Source: Nilaparvata lugens (lineage: Eukaryota > Arthropoda > Insecta > Hemiptera > Delphacidae). From it: a DNA stretch of 64,000 bases. The stretch covers positions 48,050,182-48,114,181 of the forward strand of contig NC_052511.1 of NCBI RefSeq assembly GCF_014356525.2, given 5' to 3'. The notes beneath the pieces were generated by a model, which saw only the letters and a program-made list of their open reading frames with translations, was not told the origin of the DNA and made no database searches. A program made the translations under genes and the position numbers. This document shows positions 63,826 to 64,000 of this stretch, in pieces (within the stretch, counting starts at the first letter, position 1; each line of letters starts with the position of its first letter).

Positions 63826-64000
63826 GTACTTTATTTATGTAGATTACAATATATACTGGCTTATACACTTATATACAATAGCTTACAATACAGCAAAATT
63901 ATAGATGAATTTACATAATATAGACTAAGAAAATGATTATTGAACTGTACATGATATGATAAAGCAATTTGTAATATAATAACTATAGATAATAATCATA
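63797..64000 (-). mobile_element. Family J retroelement 3' end, cut by the window edge
   Basis: (GATT)n at 63797-63824, followed by GAGTACTTTATTTATGTAGA and ATTGAACTGTACATGATATG, the reverse complement of the J tails at 4181-4796 and 22697-23570. Continues past the window end. Confidence 0.8.

Overview
This window reads as nuclear DNA of an insect, most likely a hemipteran and probably a planthopper. That assignment is inference: the sequence is AT-rich and intron-bearing, and it is crowded with repeat families I associate with planthopper genomes. There are no operons, ribosome binding sites or CRISPR arrays. The only confidently recognised host gene is an M1-family aminopeptidase (aminopeptidase N-like) on the minus strand. 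Its first coding exon (26591-27096, signal peptide plus N-terminal M1 domain) and next exon (17241-17399, with FPCWDEP and LSNMP motifs) join in phase across a 9.2 kb intron. The catalytic exons (GAMEN, HEXXH) are not visible and must lie left of position 1 or outside the window. A second, unproven host exon may lie at 61748-62112 (+).

Almost everything else is mobile DNA and tandem repeats, often nested. From left to right: a truncated non-LTR retrotransposon (31-1213) split by a 271-bp MITE; the first of seven copies of a 0.8-1.1 kb repeat (family A) that carries a (TG)n tract; a 51-bp minisatellite; pyrimidine-rich then purine-rich tracts; mosaic modules X, C and Z; a 2.5 kb palindrome of two head-to-head Tc1/mariner-like elements (7935-11892); inverted copies of family E (12836-14258); and a second retrotransposon fragment (16391-17225). 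The aminopeptidase intron (17400-26590) holds a 3.3 kb foldback-type element (17685-21013), three tandem retrotransposon 3' ends (22697-23570), a 95-bp satellite (23645-24390) and families G and H. A higher-order repeat of about 80+80 bp abuts the aminopeptidase start codon (27105-27950).

Beyond the gene lie an octamer (AAACATTC)n array inside family F (29592-30083), a pair of inverted C/D-module elements with what may be a Crypton-like recombinase N-terminus (31356-32715), a ~175-bp satellite that carries a MITE terminus (35110-36750), several MITEs with clean target-site duplications, a 110-bp satellite (46612-48275) with an inverted derivative block, nested H and G elements (50951-53180), a 149-bp array made from the end of family H (55540-56535), and a cluster of TTAA-flanked hairpin elements (60572-62447).

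Recurring themes are: microsatellites sit at fixed positions inside transposon families; satellites appear to grow from transposon ends; and head-to-head inverted pairs are frequent. The most unusual object is the foldback element. Its ends are 17-bp-arm palindromes, and its two subterminal arrays hold roughly 25 or more copies of TCAAGGTCA, the consensus monomer site of FTZ-F1/NR5A-type nuclear receptors, inside an intron of a secreted or membrane peptidase gene. Several frameshifts fall in homopolymer runs, so some gene breakage may be long-read assembly error.
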